18,181 nt of DNA from Martensiomyces pterosporus (taxonomy: Eukaryota; Kickxellomycota; Kickxellomycetes; Kickxellales; Kickxellaceae): contig MU604040.1 of assembly GCA_025201845.1 (NCBI GenBank), positions 34,851 through 53,031 of the forward strand, in the 5' to 3' direction. Position 1 is the first letter of the stretch. Each line of letters starts with the position of its first letter. The notes under the pieces are model-generated. The model saw only the letters and a program-made list of their open reading frames with translations. It was not told the origin of the DNA and ran no database searches. The position numbers were made by a program, and so were the translations under genes. Of this stretch, positions 16,777 through 18,181 are shown piece by piece.

Positions 16777-17235
16777 GGTGCTGTGTTTCTATTATATGTC
16801 GGGGGCGTTGGAATTTCCTTTTGGCAAGAGAGAGCGAGAACAAGTGGCGTGTCGTTTGTTAACAGGAGAAAGAAAGTAGAGAAAAGGAAATAAAGTGTGG
16901 TTGAAGGCGGAAAAGTGGGCGAAGGAGAGAAGTGGCGAGCTTCGTGTTTCAAGGGGGCGCTTACCCAGAAATAGCTCCTGTTTGGCAGTGGTGGTTGTCA
17001 GCCAAGGCGGTGCACGGAAGGCACCTACCGAATCAAAACAGAACAAGCACCGGCGCTACTGCAAGTTTTTACAGGGAACCGACTGCCACTCGCTTTAACC
17101 AGGCTAACCCAGAGAACCACAAGACATACATTCTGATATATAGGACCCAGCATAAAAGTAACGCTGGCATGGCACACACATCATGTGCTGAGCAACTGCT
17201 AACAAAATCGATTGCTTACAATAGGTTTGTAGATG

Positions 17236-17241
17236 TTTATT
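17236..17241 (-). terminator. AATAAA poly(A) signal on the minus strand
   Basis: A canonical AATAAA read on the minus strand, about 280 nt downstream of the micro-gene stop. No other leftward gene close by needs it, so it may mark the end of that transcript. Confidence 0.35.
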
Positions 17242-17434
17242 CGACAAGGAGACCAATAGCCAAGTTGACAAAGCAACAGCTATATTTTTGAGGCAGAGTT
17301 TTGGTTTTTGGTTGCGAGAGCCGAGCTCGCAGACAGGGGAGTGAGAAAAAGGACTGTCGACTATATACATCGATGTATGTGTAGTGTATGGCGAGGAATA
17401 TGTACTTTTGGTGTAGGTGTTTTTGGGTGTGCTG

Positions 17435-17482
17435 GCAGGTGCTGTTGTTGGCAGGTGCTGTTGTTGGCAGGTGCTGCTGCTG
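17435..17482. repeat. Three tandem copies of a 16-bp unit
   Basis: The unit GCAGGTGCTGTTGTTG occurs at 17435-17450 and 17451-17466, and with two changes at 17467-17482 (GCAGGTGCTGCTGCTG). The unit length is not a multiple of three, so copy-number change would shift any reading frame. That argues against coding use. Confidence 0.9.
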
Positions 17483-17518
17483 GCTTGGTGCACTGACTGA
17501 GTGGATCCACTGCTTGGG

Positions 17519-17602
17519 CTACTCGTCGCCGCCAGTCCTGCACAAGGGGCAGGTGCACTCACGGTCGCTGTTGATGAAGGCGCTGCTGGCTGGGGCGGTC
17601 AT
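17519..17602 (-). CDS. Possible 27-residue micro-gene with CxCxxC motif
   Basis: A minus-strand ATG in context CAGCAAAATGACC follows a leader rich in AAGC and ACGC repeats that looks like a fungal 5' UTR. The frame reads MTAPASSAFINSDRECTCPL and then CRTGGDE before TAG. Cys16, Cys18 and Cys21 form CxCxxC, a metal-binding spacing. An AATAAA lies about 280 nt downstream on the same strand. Two readings are possible. One is a true micro-protein, perhaps metallothionein-like. The other is a first exon ending at Asp13, because CC|GTGAGT at 17563/17562 is a strong donor; splicing to CACTCAG (exon from about 17508) would stay open to the AATAAA but gives no recognisable protein. I do not recognise the product, and chance is a real alternative. 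Confidence 0.3.
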   Translation of the reverse strand: MTAPASSAFINSDRECTCPLCRTGGDE

Positions 17603-18113
17603 TTTGCTGAGAGGCTGTATTCGTGCGTGCGTGCGTGCTTGCTTGCTTGCTCGTGTTTGGAGAGTAGCCGAAGAACAGAGGAGGAATGCGATGCGATGTG
17701 CTGAGTTATTGATGGTGCTGCTGGTGAAAACTCGGCTGGGCTCTGGGGAGGAGCTGCTTAAGTACGAGAAGGATAACCTGCTGGGGCACCACTCTCAAGG
17801 CAAAACCTTTCGCCTGCTGCTGCTGCTGCTGCTTGCAGTGTGCTCACTGCACAATGCTAAGCCTTGTCAGAAATAAAGACCACGCCGCAAGAAACCCAAC
17901 ACCGGGAAAAATAGGCAGAGCAAGCCTCTCTGTCCACTCCTCGTTGCCCATTCTTCGTCGCCCGCTCCGCGTCACCCCACCAGCACACCCAGTAAGGATA
18001 TATTAGAAAGGCGTGCTGTGTTTGGGTTACAGAGTTGCCTTGCATATGGCGTCCAGCTTGTTTGGCGAGAAGAGCCTTGCGCCAGACGGCGATGGCTAAA
18101 TTCTGCAGCCCCA
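17603..18113. other. Repeat-rich intergenic stretch
   Basis: No supported gene. On the plus strand there are GCGT and GCTT tetramer runs at about 17622-17650, a (CTG)n run at 17814-17833, an AATAAA at 17872-17877 without an assignable gene, and a TATA-like GGATATATTAG at about 17997. The tetramer runs would lie in the leader of the minus-strand micro-gene. Confidence 0.4.
17814..17833 (+). repeat. (CTG)n trinucleotide run
   Basis: Six consecutive CTG units, followed by a partial unit, lie in a region with no supported gene. Confidence 0.85.
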
Positions 18114-18181
18114 ATGGCAGGCAGCGAGGAAAGGCACCTGCAGGCTCCATTTGGGCATATTTGGCCAGTTGTGTCGGATGC
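18114..18181 (+). CDS. Possible start of a rightward gene, cut by the window edge
   Basis: An ATG in context CCCCAATGG opens a frame, MAGSEERHLQAPFGHIWPVV, that is still open at the window end. A TATA-like element lies about 110 bp upstream. The same frame is also open upstream without an ATG, and two minus-strand frames are open across this edge, one of them containing LGLQNLAIAVWRKALLAKQA. I recognise none of these. The true gene and its strand cannot be settled from this window. Confidence 0.2.
   Translation, partial: MAGSEERHLQAPFGHIWPVVSD

Larger units (their letters stand above)
16777..17518. other. Sparse region: promoter of the MGNCC gene and possible trailer of a leftward micro-gene
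   Basis: I see no convincing protein gene in these 742 bases. The part near 16777 should hold the promoter of the MGNCC gene. On the minus strand, an AATAAA at 17241-17236 and the C/A-rich sequence before it could be the trailer of the micro-gene at 17519-17602. Three 16-bp tandem repeats lie at 17435-17482. Open frames here are short and of biased composition. Confidence 0.4.

Noticed and set aside
16160..16879. Plus-strand open frame of 239 codons opposite the MGNCC gene
   Set aside because: It starts in the ERD2 trailer, has a Cys/Leu/Ala-biased composition and no family feature. The opposite strand has the better start context and an acylation motif.

Overview
This window looks like nuclear DNA of a fungus. 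It carries compact eukaryotic housekeeping genes, most of them intronless. The four introns I can place are short (103-151 nt) with GTAAG-type donors, TAG acceptors and, in two cases, an exact CTAAC branch site. Intergenic gaps are short with pyrimidine-rich leaders, and there are no bacterial-style operons. A two-CHORD co-chaperone (absent from budding yeast), a twin-CX9C Cmc2 and an A/E-like cyclin suggest an early-diverging lineage. A Zoopagomycota/Kickxellales-type genome is my best guess, from gene style alone and not from any search.

Layout: (1) 39-3413 (+) exocyst subunit Sec5. (2) 3414-3873 is a promoter rich in G1/S-type motifs, leading to 3874-5487 (+), an A/E-like cyclin. (3) 5637-6521 (-) CHORD/CS co-chaperone, convergent with the cyclin. 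(4) 6829-7756 (-) Rab6/Ypt6 GTPase in three exons. (5) A 470-bp divergent promoter, then 8227-10815 (+), tRNA m5C methyltransferase Trm4/NSUN2 in three exons. (6) 11258-12025 (+) mitochondrial ETF beta subunit. (7) 12341-12637 (+) Cmc2. (8) 12768-14693 (-) a nine-finger Zap1/ZafA-like C2H2 factor. (9) A 774-bp divergent promoter, then 15468-16109 (+), K/HDEL receptor Erd2. (10) 16336-16776 (-) a small Met-Gly-Asn-Cys-Cys protein, probably lipid-anchored, with an AA-rich charged helix. (11) 16777-18181 is sparse: a possible 27-residue CxCxxC micro-gene on the minus strand, simple repeats, and an unresolved right edge.

How they fit together: most neighbours are unrelated housekeeping functions, as is normal for a fungal chromosome. 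Sec5 (exocytosis), Rab6 (retrograde Golgi traffic) and Erd2 (Golgi-to-ER retrieval) all serve the secretory pathway, and ETF-beta and Cmc2 are adjacent mitochondrial genes, but nothing seen here shows that they are co-regulated. I found no mobile element, CRISPR array, rRNA or tRNA and no evident new multi-gene system. The most unusual items are the micro-gene, the lipid-anchored small protein, an in-frame-open intron in TRM4 that would give a hydrophobic tail if retained, and the cyclin promoter.
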